Source of the DNA: Pirellulaceae bacterium
Lineage (GTDB): Bacteria > Planctomycetota > Planctomycetia > Pirellulales > Pirellulaceae
DNA length: 64,000 nt
Assembly (NCBI GenBank): GCA_029243025.1
Contig: JAQWSU010000030.1
Location: 1-64,000, forward strand
Reading direction: 5' to 3'
Shown here: piece by piece, positions 17,740-26,138 of the stretch
How positions within the stretch are numbered: the stretch's first letter is position 1
How the letters are laid out: each line of letters begins with the position of its first letter
Program-made: the position numbers and the translations under genes
The notes under the pieces: model-generated
Database searches by the model: none
What the model was told of the DNA's origin: nothing
The model's input: the letters and a program-made list of their open reading frames with translations, nothing else

Positions 17740-18971
17740 TTAGAGCCCCCAGGCTTTCCATATTTTCGGGTGAACGGGGTAGATGGCGGATCGATTTTCT
17801 TCACTTTCCCAGGCCGTATAAACCGAGTCGTAAAGAGGGGTCTCCAGGAACCCAACTATGTTCAAATTGAGACCGATTGCCCATCTCTCGCGTGCGCGCA
17901 AGCAGTTGTTGCCCGGTTCCCAGATCCGCAATGCTTCCTGGACATCGCCGTCCGTGTCTCGTAACGCATCTCGTAATGCCCTTCCGTCTGCATAGGTTTT
18001 TGCTGTCCCAGCGGCCGCATGAGGTCGTGCCGCGAAAGCCGCATCACCCATCAGGCAGGTGCGTTCAAATGCCATGCGAGAGATTTTGATGTGATAAATT
18101 ACCTGGACAAAGCGTTGTTCTACCTTTTCCAGCACTTCCACGAATTGGGACGGTATCTGTTCTCTTGCATAATTCCGGAACCAGTCAATATTGTCTTTGG
18201 TTACGCTACCCGGTGGTAGTGAAATCGGGCGACGAACGCCGCTTCGATCATTCATTAACTTGTCGAGCTCTTCGCCTTCAACACAATTGTGATACCAGAC
18301 GATGTTGGCGAGTCGCTTGCCACGGCCGAGTTGGCCGTCCAGGTTTGGAATTGCATCGATGAGAATCTGGCCAGAGGGAGTCAGGAAATAGGTTAACGCA
18401 TCTCCGAGGCTGTCCATGCTTTTCGCCGATAGGAGAGACTCCGCTACGATGCCGCGCCACGCGACGTAGCCGGCGTACTTTGGTTGGGCGTCCGGTTGCA
18501 AGATCTTACGTGACTGCTAAGAGATAACGTCGGCGCAAACGAAGCGGGTCGACTTGTATAGAAGCGCCGTTGACGAAGCTTAGCTGGGCTCCCTTCTCGT
18601 CCGGAGCAATCGATGCCAATTCTCTGCCAAAGTGGTAATGGGCTGGATCAAAATGACTTAGCAATGCTCGATAAAGTTTCGTCCATGACGAGAATCGGTA
18701 GTCACTTGTCTCCTGGAAAAGCGTACTTCCGTCCTGACGAAAAAAACGGAGCCATGATAGTTCAATGGCCACTGTTGTTCGGGTCGTTTTCGCTAAGGTA
18801 CCTGAGGGTCGTTTGGTTCAATCCAATGCCGGCACCTCGACCCTTGAGGGCAGTTGTTTGTCTTTCATTGATGTCAACGGTGCAGCCTAGGTCGCGTAAA
18901 ATGAGTCCGGTTGTCAATCCTGCCATTGAGCCACCGATAATCGCAACACGTGGCCATTTACTCTTGTGCAT
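17740..18971 (-). pseudogene. Decayed FAD-dependent monooxygenase
   Basis: Three minus-strand frames together spell a flavin monooxygenase of the 2,6-dihydroxypyridine hydroxylase-like type. The first (18971-18762) has the FAD-binding start VAIIGGSMAGLTTGLILRDLG. The second (18772-18506) continues with FSSWTKLYRALL. The third (18501-17740) has QPDAQPKYAGYVAWRG and the second FAD motif CLMGDAAFAARPHAAAG. Each lies in a different frame, so two frameshifts are required, near 18770 and near 18530. In the third frame the expected D-x-x-V-C-A-D motif can be read just upstream of a TAG at 18517-18519, so a nonsense codon is also present. The gene cannot make a full-length enzyme. Confidence 0.85.
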
Positions 18972-19010
18972 CCGACAGTCCTAACTGAGTTGTGACTTGA
19001 GAGTGTCGTT

Positions 19011-19041
19011 GCCGCTTGGCACGGGCGCCGCTTGGCACAGG
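19011..19041. repeat. 15-bp direct repeat
   Basis: GCCGCTTGGCACGGG and GCCGCTTGGCACAGG are separated by one base. They lie between the two decayed genes. Confidence 0.8.
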
Positions 19042-19193
19042 AAAGCCGAGTAGCGGATCGCTGTGTAAGTTGGAAGGGTGAAGTTCAGGTTTCAGTGCGC
19101 GGCACGGCTGCTTTGTAAATCGTGATGTTTGTGTAGACGGGAGGGACTCGTATAAGAAAGAGCTAGCCTTCGCGAACCGTTCGGTAGATCCAA

Positions 19194-20000
19194 TTAGCGG
19201 TTTTTCCGTAACGCCTGGGTTCTCTCCTTGATTGTCTGATAAGGGTCCTGCGCTCGCACACTTGGATCGACATATTTGGCCAAATCTCGCATGGCGATCA
19301 CCGTGCATTGCTGGTCCTTGAGATACTTTATGTACTCTTTGAAATCTTGGGGGCGGTGTTCACTCATGGATGTTCCAAGGCAGGAACTCCATGAAAGCAA
19401 AGAACGGCGATTTTTCCATCGCGGGCCTGATCCACAGCCCATTTCAAATCTTTCATGGTCCAACTGAGGGTCATAGGCTGGTCCCGGTGAGCCCTCTCCA
19501 GCGTCGCTGTATTCGAGGGTCGAACTCCCCGCCAACTCCCCCTCCTCCGGCGCTTTGACGGCCTCTAAAGTGTGGCCGAATCCGGGGTAACAAAAAGTAA
19601 CAGCATTCGGAATGCCATGTTCGGCACAGCGTTTCTCGATGTGTTTTACCGAGCTCTTTAATTGATCGCCAGTGATGGAACTGACGCCCCGGTGGTGTTG
19701 CGTATGGTTGCCAATTTCAAAACCCATCTCATGAAGTTCGCGAATCTGTTTCCAAGTCGTATAGTGATCCTTGTTCTTCAGAAAGCCTAATCCTTCGGTA
19801 ACGTAAAATGTTGCGCCGAATCCGTATTGCTTCAGAATATCCGAGACAAAGATTCGATCTGATTTGTTGGCATCATCAAAAGTTAGCACCACTAACTTGT
19901 CGGGAATTTGAATTAATTTGGTTTCTTTCGCCTCAAGAAACTTGCCTGTTACCGTTAACTGCCAAAGTAAAATAATGAAAGTGATTGCTAGGGACTTCAT
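19194..20000 (-). pseudogene. Polysaccharide deacetylase (NodB fold) with an out-of-frame core
   Basis: The frame is open for 268 codons but is not a normal carbohydrate esterase 4 protein. A signal peptide, the first metal motif (VLTFDDANKSD) and the HxxxH motif (GNHTQHH) are intact, as is the C-terminal QDFKEYIKYLKDQQ. In between, from about 19460 to 19370, the conserved part WTMKDLKWAVDQARDGK and AVLCFHGVPALEHP can only be read in the next frame, and there it ends in TGA where Trp is expected. The shift begins at TTGGACCAT, which would occur twice in an intact homologue, so a deletion between short repeats is likely. A missing C in a CCCCC run restores the frame. The product should be inactive. 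Confidence 0.7.
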
Positions 20001-20120
20001 GACTTGCCTCGGCGAAAATGAAGTGGCGAATTGTCGCCTCCCATTGTCGCCGAAAAGGTCTCGTTACTGACAACGGAAAGAACCGCGCCTGAAGAAATTG
20101 GTGATGCGAGATCACCGTGT

Positions 20121-20153
20121 GCTCGTTGGGCGCTCGTTGGGCGCTCGTTGGGC
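20121..20153. repeat. 11-bp tandem repeat, three copies
   Basis: GCTCGTTGGGC is repeated three times directly downstream of the zinc transporter stop codon, next to the coding 15-bp repeat. Confidence 0.9.
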
Positions 20154-20154
20154 G

Positions 20155-21072
20155 CTAGTGATCGTGGCCTGCGTGATCGTGGCCTGTGTGATCGTGGCCT
20201 GTGTGATCGTGGTGGGCAGATTCGGCGGTGCCGCTGTGGGAGTGAACATGAGCAGGTTCCAGAAAGCCAATTCCATACGCGAGCGCCACACCCACTAGCA
20301 GTGCGGCAGTTAGCTTGATGCGATCATGAGCATGAAATTCCAGTTCTGGCAGCAAATCGCCCATCGAGATACAAAGGAAAATGCCACTTGCAAAGGCGAG
20401 TGAACAGCCAACAATCAAATCCTGTTGGGCCGAACCTCGCACACCAAAGAAAAACAGGGCTGCTCCAACCGGACACATGGTCGCATAGGCGAGATTTACA
20501 AACTGCCGAGCTCGCAGCTCCCAGCCACCACCGGCCATCAGGGTTGCGATCGAGAGTGAATCCAACGGCTTGTGCAGCACGACTCCCAGGAAGACGGCCA
20601 ATCCAAAGAGTAACATGTGCGGCGTGTGTTCGTAGTCGCTCAGAACCGCCGCACCCAGGGCAGCGCCGTCCAAAAGTGTGTGCAGTGAGAGTCCGACGAA
20701 AACACCAATCCAGCGGTGTTTGCCTCCACTGGCCGCGTGATCGTGGCTGTGATCGTGGCTGTGATCGTGGCACTCTTCCTCGGATTCTTCCAGTGGAGCA
20801 TGTTGGTGAGAGTGAAAAACGCGGATCAAGAAAAACGTCGTCAAGAGTCCACCCATCAGCCAGATTAACGCTCGATCCAGCGAGACCTGTGCGTTGACTG
20901 CGTGAGGCAAGAGATGAAAGATGGCGATGCCGAGCATCAGGCCGCCAACGCAACTCATCATGAGCTGCAGTCGCGTGTGAGTCAGCCGCACGAGCGACGG
21001 TAGCCAGCCGCCGAATAGCGACGCAGCGACGATGAGGATGCAATAAACAATCAGTACGAGGGTTGGCGACAT
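20155..21072 (-). CDS. ZIP-family metal transporter with His-rich loops
   Basis: A 305-residue integral membrane protein of the ZIP (zinc/iron permease) family, which moves divalent metal into the cytoplasm. Metal-site helices are visible in VGLSLHTLLDGAALGAAV and FLGVVLHKPLDSLSIA, about residues 165-225. A loop near residue 125 (ECHDHSHDHSHDH) and the C-terminal tail (repeats of GHDHT/A) are histidine-rich and probably bind metal. Both are encoded by perfect or near-perfect DNA repeats, of 12 and 15 bp. The ATG at 21072 fits the first membrane segment; the longer frame adds an unlikely N-terminus. It is divergent from an ArsR-type gene, which suggests metal-dependent control. Confidence 0.88.
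   Translation of the reverse strand: MSPTLVLIVYCILIVAASLFGGWLPSLVRLTHTRLQLMMSCVGGLMLGIAIFHLLPHAVNAQVSLDRALIWLMGGLLTTFFLIRVFHSHQHAPLEESEEECHDHSHDHSHDHAASGGKHRWIGVFVGLSLHTLLDGAALGAAVLSDYEHTPHMLLFGLAVFLGVVLHKPLDSLSIATLMAGGGWELRARQFVNLAYATMCPVGAALFFFGVRGSAQQDLIVGCSLAFASGIFLCISMGDLLPELEFHAHDRIKLTAALLVGVALAYGIGFLEPAHVHSHSGTAESAHHDHTGHDHTGHDHAGHDH
20158..20212. repeat. 15-bp repeat coding for the His-rich C-terminus
   Basis: GTGATCGTGGCCTGT (first copy ends in C) is repeated three times and then partly a fourth time. On the minus strand it encodes a five-residue HDHTG-type repeat at the end of the ZIP transporter, so copy number changes alter the tail without breaking the frame. Confidence 0.85.
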
Positions 21073-21187
21073 GATCTTAATCTGATGGACCTGACATGGC
21101 GCGTCAAGACGCGGTAGATTACAGCCTGTAAGAGATGGGTTATCAGCGATGGGGTCTCGGCGACCAATCAATCAAAAATATAGACAA

Positions 21188-21203
21188 TTAAGCAATTGCT
21201 TAA
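21188..21203. promoter_or_regulatory. Palindromic operator candidate for the ArsR-type regulator
   Basis: TTAAGCAATTGCTTAA is a perfect 16-bp palindrome in the divergent region between the ZIP transporter and the ArsR-family gene. ArsR/SmtB repressors bind such AT-rich dyads and release them on binding metal. It directly abuts the annotated ATG at 21204, so the true start of the regulator may be downstream. Confidence 0.65.
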
Positions 21204-21584
21204 ATGAACGGCTTTCGCATGTCATCTCATGAAACCGCGAGTTGTAGCTCCGACGATCACCAAGTCGGCCAATCCTCACCCTTGGACGCAATGGCCTGTC
21301 AGCGGGCGGCTGCAATCTTTTGTGCTCTTGGCGATGCCAATCGCTTGCGTTTACTGACGTTGTTGATGAATGGTGAGAAGTGCGTTACCGAGATCGCAAA
21401 GGCGCTGAATGACAATAATCCGGCTGTTTCACAGCGATTAAGACTGCTGCGGAGTGAGCGGATTGTCACGCGCCGTCGAGCAGGAAAGCATATTTATTAC
21501 TCTCTCGATGACCAACATGTTTCGGATCTCATTGCAAATGCGCTCGCCCACGCCGAGGAAAACTGCGAGCGCCACTCGTCTTAA
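21204..21584 (+). CDS. ArsR/SmtB-family metal-responsive repressor
   Basis: A protein of up to 126 residues with a winged helix-turn-helix of the ArsR family. The core runs from AAAIFCALGDANRLRLLTLL (about residues 35-54) through KCVTEIAKALNDNNPAVSQRLRLLRSERIV to a wing GKHIYYSLDD. It keeps a Cys in the KCVTEIA segment, as in metal-sensing members, and ends in a Cys/His-containing tail. Starts at 21204, 21219 and 21291 are possible; none has a strong ribosome binding site, and the first overlaps the operator palindrome. Divergence from the ZIP transporter points to zinc or a similar metal as effector. Confidence 0.85.
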   Translation: MNGFRMSSHETASCSSDDHQVGQSSPLDAMACQRAAAIFCALGDANRLRLLTLLMNGEKCVTEIAKALNDNNPAVSQRLRLLRSERIVTRRRAGKHIYYSLDDQHVSDLIANALAHAEENCERHSS

Positions 21585-21771
21585 ACGCCGCTTCACCGTC
21601 TTGCCCAACGCTGAACAACCGTTATAAATGTCGATTCAGTGGTGACTTGGCTAATCCGAATGGAATAGCCAAATAGAATTCTTTATAGCTTATTGCGTAT
21701 TGGTCACCTTACCAGCCGATGTCTCATTTATCGGTAGGGTTTCGCAGTAGAAGCGTGAAGAGGGCATTTGG

Positions 21772-21966
21772 GTGTTGATAGCGTGTATTTGCGGTGGAGT
21801 GTTGGAAGTGGGCATCCTCGCCTGTTTGGTCAGTGGAGTGACTTGTTTCGGTACCAGTCTCTTGAATCGGTCCCGTCATGTTGCCCATCTGGATCGAATT
21901 GCCGACGAACAGAAATCCAATTCGGAAGGCCCTGTCGTCGAGGATGATTCGACTGCGATTGAATGA
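21772..21966 (+). CDS. Small one-segment membrane protein
   Basis: A 64-residue protein with a hydrophobic N-terminal half (CICGGVLEVGILACLVSGVTCFG) and an acidic C-terminal tail. The start is a GTG preceded by AAGAGGG at 21758-21764 with seven bases spacing, a very good ribosome binding site, which is the main reason for accepting it. Four cysteines lie in or near the membrane segment. No family recognised. It sits alone between the ArsR gene and the MtfA-like gene. Confidence 0.55.
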   Translation: MLIACICGGVLEVGILACLVSGVTCFGTSLLNRSRHVAHLDRIADEQKSNSEGPVVEDDSTAIE

Positions 21967-22079
21967 TCAGCAATAGGGCAGATTTGATCAGCAATCGTAA
22001 CGGACGGGTTGACCTGTTCACTTTCGATCAACGGTCCGAGCAGCAAGAGACCGTCGTGTCAAGCTTTCGCTGGCAAACC

Positions 22080-22105
22080 CAGTTGTCACTCCCAGTTGTC
22101 ACTCC
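22080..22105. repeat. 13-bp tandem duplication
   Basis: CAGTTGTCACTCC occurs twice in a row and is followed by CAG, in the spacer upstream of the MtfA-like gene. Confidence 0.9.
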
Positions 22106-22241
22106 CAGTACCGACTCGTTGACCTTTGTGCCTGGCTTTGCAGACTCTGCTGATCCGGCCAGTGATGCCCGATCTGATTGTCTTGTTGGTCAGTCCACGA
22201 TGCTGGTAGGTGATAGGGCAACCGAGTAAAGCGAGTGGATT

Positions 22242-23021
22242 ATGTTTTCTTCCTGGCTGAAACGTCGTCGACGGCAGCAGATTATTTCCCAGCCATTTCC
22301 CGCTGAGTGGAATTCTGTTCTACGTCAGAATGTAAAGCAGTTTGGTTTGCTTACCGATCAGGAGCAAAACCAAGTGCGCGACGATTTGGCTGTCTTGGTG
22401 GCAGAAAAAAATTGGGAGGGATGTGGTGGTTTGACCATCTCTGATGAGATCAAGGTGACGGTTTCCGCCTTAATCGCAATCCTCGTTCTCGGAATGGGCG
22501 ACGAGTATTTCGATGCTGTGCTCTCGATTCTCGTTTACCCGGATGCCTACGTCGCCCCTGGGGCACATGCGGTTGAAGGGGGTCTCATCGTCGAAGGGGG
22601 TTCGGCCCGTGAGGGCGAAGCCTGGTATCGAGGTCCGGTGATCCTTTCATGGTCGGATGTACTCCGAAGCGGCCAGGGCAATAGTTGGGGCCACAATCTT
22701 GTTTTTCATGAGTTCGCGCATCAATTAGATATGCTCAACGGGCGTGTGGCAGATGGCATACCGCCGCTTGAATCTGCTCGCGAAACGACTCGCTGGGAAA
22801 GACTGATTCAGCAAACTTACCAACAACTCTGCCAAAACTGTGCCGAAGGGCAATCGACTGTTTTTGATTGTTATGGCACCACGAACATTGCTGAATTTTT
22901 TGCTGTTGCGACGGAAGCTTTTTTCGAGAAGCCGCAGCAATTTCAGCGGCATCACCCAGAACTCTATTCGATCTTCCGGAACTACTACCAACAAGATCCT
23001 TTTTCTCGGCTCAGTGCTTGA
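22242..23021 (+). CDS. mtfA: MtfA-like zinc metallopeptidase (family M90)
   Basis: A 259-residue protein with the M90 layout. The zinc motif is HEFAH (His156, Glu157, His160) in LVFHEFAHQLDMLNG, and a downstream NIAEFFAVATEAFFEKP supplies the likely third ligand. Upstream PGAHAVEGGLIVEGGS, about residues 106-121, is also typical. In enterobacteria MtfA binds the Mlc repressor and is an aminopeptidase; that regulatory role need not apply here. It is cytoplasmic with no signal. The ATG follows only a weak purine tract. A 6-bp stem with TTGA loop spans the stop codon (23012-23027). Confidence 0.85.
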   Translation: MFSSWLKRRRRQQIISQPFPAEWNSVLRQNVKQFGLLTDQEQNQVRDDLAVLVAEKNWEGCGGLTISDEIKVTVSALIAILVLGMGDEYFDAVLSILVYPDAYVAPGAHAVEGGLIVEGGSAREGEAWYRGPVILSWSDVLRSGQGNSWGHNLVFHEFAHQLDMLNGRVADGIPPLESARETTRWERLIQQTYQQLCQNCAEGQSTVFDCYGTTNIAEFFAVATEAFFEKPQQFQRHHPELYSIFRNYYQQDPFSRLSA

Positions 23022-23095
23022 GCACTGTCTGGATCTCGATTTGCATGAGTGGCGCAGATTCGCGTTGGCTTTGACCGTTGCAAGCGTTGCTGATT

Positions 23096-24760
23096 TTATT
23101 CGGTCGAGGCTGGCGGGGTGATGGTCAGCCAAAGATCATAGCTCGGTTTCCCGGTAGCCGGTTCCGAGATTTTGGCAAATTTGGTGGGGACGCGTTCTGC
23201 CAGTCCGCTGATCCGTATCGGTAGGCTCGTCTGGTTGACTTCGGCGGTTGATTGCAGCTTTAATTTCACCGACTTGGCCGAATCGTTGTCGGGTTGTGAG
23301 TAAGTGGGCGCTGCGGTGATGCCGTCCGGAAGTCCCTTGGCAAGTATTTTAATGGATTCGTTGAAGCCTCCTTGTCGTGATACGGTGACGGGGATTTCGA
23401 CGGAGCCATCAGCGGCCAAACTTACTTGATGTTGTCCAACACTCAATTCAAAATCTGATTTGCCGGATTGAAGTGTGAGTCGATAAACAAAGTCTTCACC
23501 GCCCCGCTTGTGTAAATCTTGGACCACGAGACGGACGCGTTCGGTCTGTTTGCACTGATATTCCAGCGTCGCATCTCGTTTTCCAGCCGTGTCATCGACT
23601 CGTGACAGCTCTTTGCCGTCGGAGGCCAGAAGCACCAAGACGGGGTCCAGCGGATAGCCGAGCGATCGACTTTCCATTTTCGCGATAAACGCCTCACCTT
23701 CTTTGAGATCAATAGAGTAGCTGTCTTCATCTCCTGCGGTATCGATACGGCCTGTGATCGTAGATGGAGGATCGACGACCATCGAGTCCGATTTTGGCTC
23801 GTGCTCGATGATGACCGGATGGGGGACGAACGGCACACGAATCGTACCCGCGATTCCGGCTGATTGTAGTCGCACGTCGTATCCGGTTGGATCGGGTGCC
23901 ACCGTCAGTTGGCGTTGCGATGGCCCTAGATTCCAGCCAAATAGCTTGACCTTTGTCTGGCCCTCTGTCTGGACAGCAAGCGGGATGGCGTAGTCGACGA
24001 TCGCTGCTGTCGAAAGGGTGAGCCGATAGACATAGCCCGCTTCGCCCGCAAATTGGATACGACTGGTGGGTGTAGCTGGGAAGCCGAAAATTCGTACGTA
24101 CCATAAACCGTCGTACGGAACGTCGAATGCCAGCCGAGGATCAAGCGAAAGTTGATCGTCATTTTGGGCCACGACAAATCCCTGCGGCGAGAGAATTTGC
24201 ATGACCGCATCCACGCTTGATCCGAGTGGATGATGGGCGTCCATATCCGCAAGCAGTGTCTGTCCTTGCTTGGCGGGGATCGTGAAAATGTCAACGTCAC
24301 CCGCTTCCTTCAATTGTCCGTTAAAGACGATCGAGTGAGTTGGGGCATCGGTGTTAGATGTAATCGGGGTCGCCTGCTGAGGTCGATTGTTGGGCTCAAT
24401 TTCATTACATTCCTCTAAATGGCCGACCACAAAAGGGGCGGGAACGGAGCTTCCCGTCTCATCGAAAAGCCGCAGCCAATAGATGTTTGGTTGTGCATCT
24501 GGTGAAATCTTGATCGAAAGTCGATGCGTTTTGTCTTCGCCGGTTGGCAGGGCATTTATTTCGAGCCCAGGCTGATTGCACCAAGCTGTGACAGGCCAAG
24601 TCGAAAACGTTCCACCTACCTGCAGATCCACTTGCTGACCGACTTGGCCTCCTGCCGGAAAGAAGTAATCAAATTTTGGCTCTGCTTGCGCTTCTCGCCC
24701 GAAAAGCAAAAGCAGCAGCAGCAAACAATGGATGGTGCACTTAGTGGTCACGGCTGGCAA
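23096..24760 (-). CDS. Secreted PPC-domain protein, last gene of a DUF1501 operon
   Basis: A 554-residue exported protein. A signal peptide (CLLLLLLLFGREAQA) is followed by a bacterial pre-peptidase C-terminal (PPC)-like beta-sandwich region (EIEPNNRPQQATPI, then GDVDIFTIPAKQGQTL), a central TIG/Ig-like stretch and a second PPC-like unit (GRIDTAGDEDSYSIDLKEGEAFI) and a C-terminal Ig-like part. No catalytic motif was seen, so a binding or structural role is likely. It starts with TTG only two bases after the DUF1501 stop, so coupling is probable; a GTG three codons later is an alternative. It is the third gene of the cluster DUF1549/DUF1553, DUF1501, PPC. Confidence 0.8.
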   Translation of the reverse strand: MPAVTTKCTIHCLLLLLLLFGREAQAEPKFDYFFPAGGQVGQQVDLQVGGTFSTWPVTAWCNQPGLEINALPTGEDKTHRLSIKISPDAQPNIYWLRLFDETGSSVPAPFVVGHLEECNEIEPNNRPQQATPITSNTDAPTHSIVFNGQLKEAGDVDIFTIPAKQGQTLLADMDAHHPLGSSVDAVMQILSPQGFVVAQNDDQLSLDPRLAFDVPYDGLWYVRIFGFPATPTSRIQFAGEAGYVYRLTLSTAAIVDYAIPLAVQTEGQTKVKLFGWNLGPSQRQLTVAPDPTGYDVRLQSAGIAGTIRVPFVPHPVIIEHEPKSDSMVVDPPSTITGRIDTAGDEDSYSIDLKEGEAFIAKMESRSLGYPLDPVLVLLASDGKELSRVDDTAGKRDATLEYQCKQTERVRLVVQDLHKRGGEDFVYRLTLQSGKSDFELSVGQHQVSLAADGSVEIPVTVSRQGGFNESIKILAKGLPDGITAAPTYSQPDNDSAKSVKLKLQSTAEVNQTSLPIRISGLAERVPTKFAKISEPATGKPSYDLWLTITPPASTE

Positions 24761-24762
24761 AA

Positions 24763-26103
24763 CTACCCCATCAATTCAGCAATTGGCTCCGGGTCACTCA
24801 CCAGGTGAACCGGTCGACCATTCGGAGCGTGATAGATCTGGCCAGGATCAATGCCTAACTTGCGGTAGACAGTGGAGACAAAGTTTTCAGGTGACAGTAT
24901 ACGCTCGCAGGCGGCGTATCCATTGCGATCGGTTGCTCCAATGATTTGTCCGCCGGGAGTGCCGCATCCGGCAAACAGGATGGACATGGCGTTGGCCCAG
25001 TGATCTCGGCCGGGGGTTTTGCGATCTGCCAGCGTCGAGATTTTCGGGGTACGCCCAAACTCACCAAGCATCATGACCAATGTGCTATCGAGCAAACCGC
25101 GGTCTTCCAGGTCGGTCAGTAAACTGGACAGAGCCGCATCAACATTTGGCAACGTATCTCGCATTTTTGGAAAGATCTCGCTGTGGTGATCCCAGCCCCC
25201 ATCGTTAATGGTGACAAAGGGAACCCCAGCTTCGATCAAGCGACGGGCCAAAAGCACTCGTTGCCCAAAATCATTTCGACCATAAGCATCGCGGACTTTG
25301 TCGTCTTCCTGATTGATGTCAAAGGCAGCTTGCGCTGCTGGACTGGTGACCAAGTCATACCCTTGACTGTAGACTTGGTCCAAAGCCACAGCAGGATCGG
25401 CTGCAGCGCGGTCAGTGATCCTCACAAAGTGATCCACGATCCCACGAAGATCTTGCCGTTGATGAAATCGTTCATCGGTAAGTCCGTGAGGTAAAGCCAC
25501 ATCACGGAGGCGGAAGTTTTTGTTGTTGGGGTCGCCCCCGACAACAAAGGGCGCAAAATTGGCGCCGAGAAAGTTTGGTCCGCCGGATCGCGTCATCGAC
25601 GGGAGAGAAAAATACGCGGGCATTCCGTTTTGCATTCCCCGCTCGTGAGCGGTCACCGAACCCATGCTCGGATGAAAGCTGACGAAGGCTCCGCATCCAA
25701 CAGGAATGCGGGGCGGTGCGCCGGTCATCATGTAGTGGTTGCCAGCTCCGTGGTTACCCTGATTGTGTTGCACCGATCGGATGACTGCCAATTTATCAGT
25801 GATACCGGCTAGGCGTGGCAGGTACTCTCCAAACCGGACACCGGGGATCTTGGTTCCAATGGTTCCGAGTTCGCCGCGAATCTCTTCTGGAGCTTCCGGC
25901 TTGGGATCAAAAGTCTCGAAGTGGGATGGACCGCCATCGAGCCAGATGAGAATACAACGAGTCTCGGGTGTGGCGCCTGTTTGTTTGGCAGCTTGTGCCC
26001 GCAGCCCCATCAAACTCAATAGTCCGCCTCCACCGAATGCGCCTAAGCCCAATTGGAGACAACTACGACGAGACATGCCTTCGCAGTTTCGATTTGTATT
26101 CAT
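24763..26103 (-). CDS. DUF1501 protein
   Basis: A 446-residue DUF1501 protein. The N-terminus reads MSRRSCLQLGLGAFGGGGLL, a Tat-like signal with an Arg-Arg pair. Core motifs are CILIWLDGGPSHFETFDPKPEAPEE near residue 47, VMMLGEFGRTPKIS near 340 and GRDHWANAMSILFAGCG after it. The ATG at 26103 follows GAGG with about eight bases spacing. It is in an operon with the upstream DUF1549/DUF1553 gene (25 bases apart) and the downstream PPC protein (two bases apart). Its role is probably extracytoplasmic and linked to the other two products. Confidence 0.92.
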   Translation of the reverse strand: MNTNRNCEGMSRRSCLQLGLGAFGGGGLLSLMGLRAQAAKQTGATPETRCILIWLDGGPSHFETFDPKPEAPEEIRGELGTIGTKIPGVRFGEYLPRLAGITDKLAVIRSVQHNQGNHGAGNHYMMTGAPPRIPVGCGAFVSFHPSMGSVTAHERGMQNGMPAYFSLPSMTRSGGPNFLGANFAPFVVGGDPNNKNFRLRDVALPHGLTDERFHQRQDLRGIVDHFVRITDRAAADPAVALDQVYSQGYDLVTSPAAQAAFDINQEDDKVRDAYGRNDFGQRVLLARRLIEAGVPFVTINDGGWDHHSEIFPKMRDTLPNVDAALSSLLTDLEDRGLLDSTLVMMLGEFGRTPKISTLADRKTPGRDHWANAMSILFAGCGTPGGQIIGATDRNGYAACERILSPENFVSTVYRKLGIDPGQIYHAPNGRPVHLVSDPEPIAELMG

Positions 26104-26114
26104 TTCATGACCTC

Positions 26115-26138
26115 ATCTAATCCTGAATCTAATCCTGA
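26115..26138. repeat. 12-bp tandem duplication across a stop codon
   Basis: ATCTAATCCTGA occurs twice. On the minus strand it duplicates the last two codons and the TAG of the DUF1549/DUF1553 gene, giving a second in-frame TAG four codons on. Confidence 0.9.

Noticed and set aside
18517-18519. TAG in the monooxygenase as pyrrolysine
   Set aside because: Two frameshifts are also needed, so the gene is decayed.
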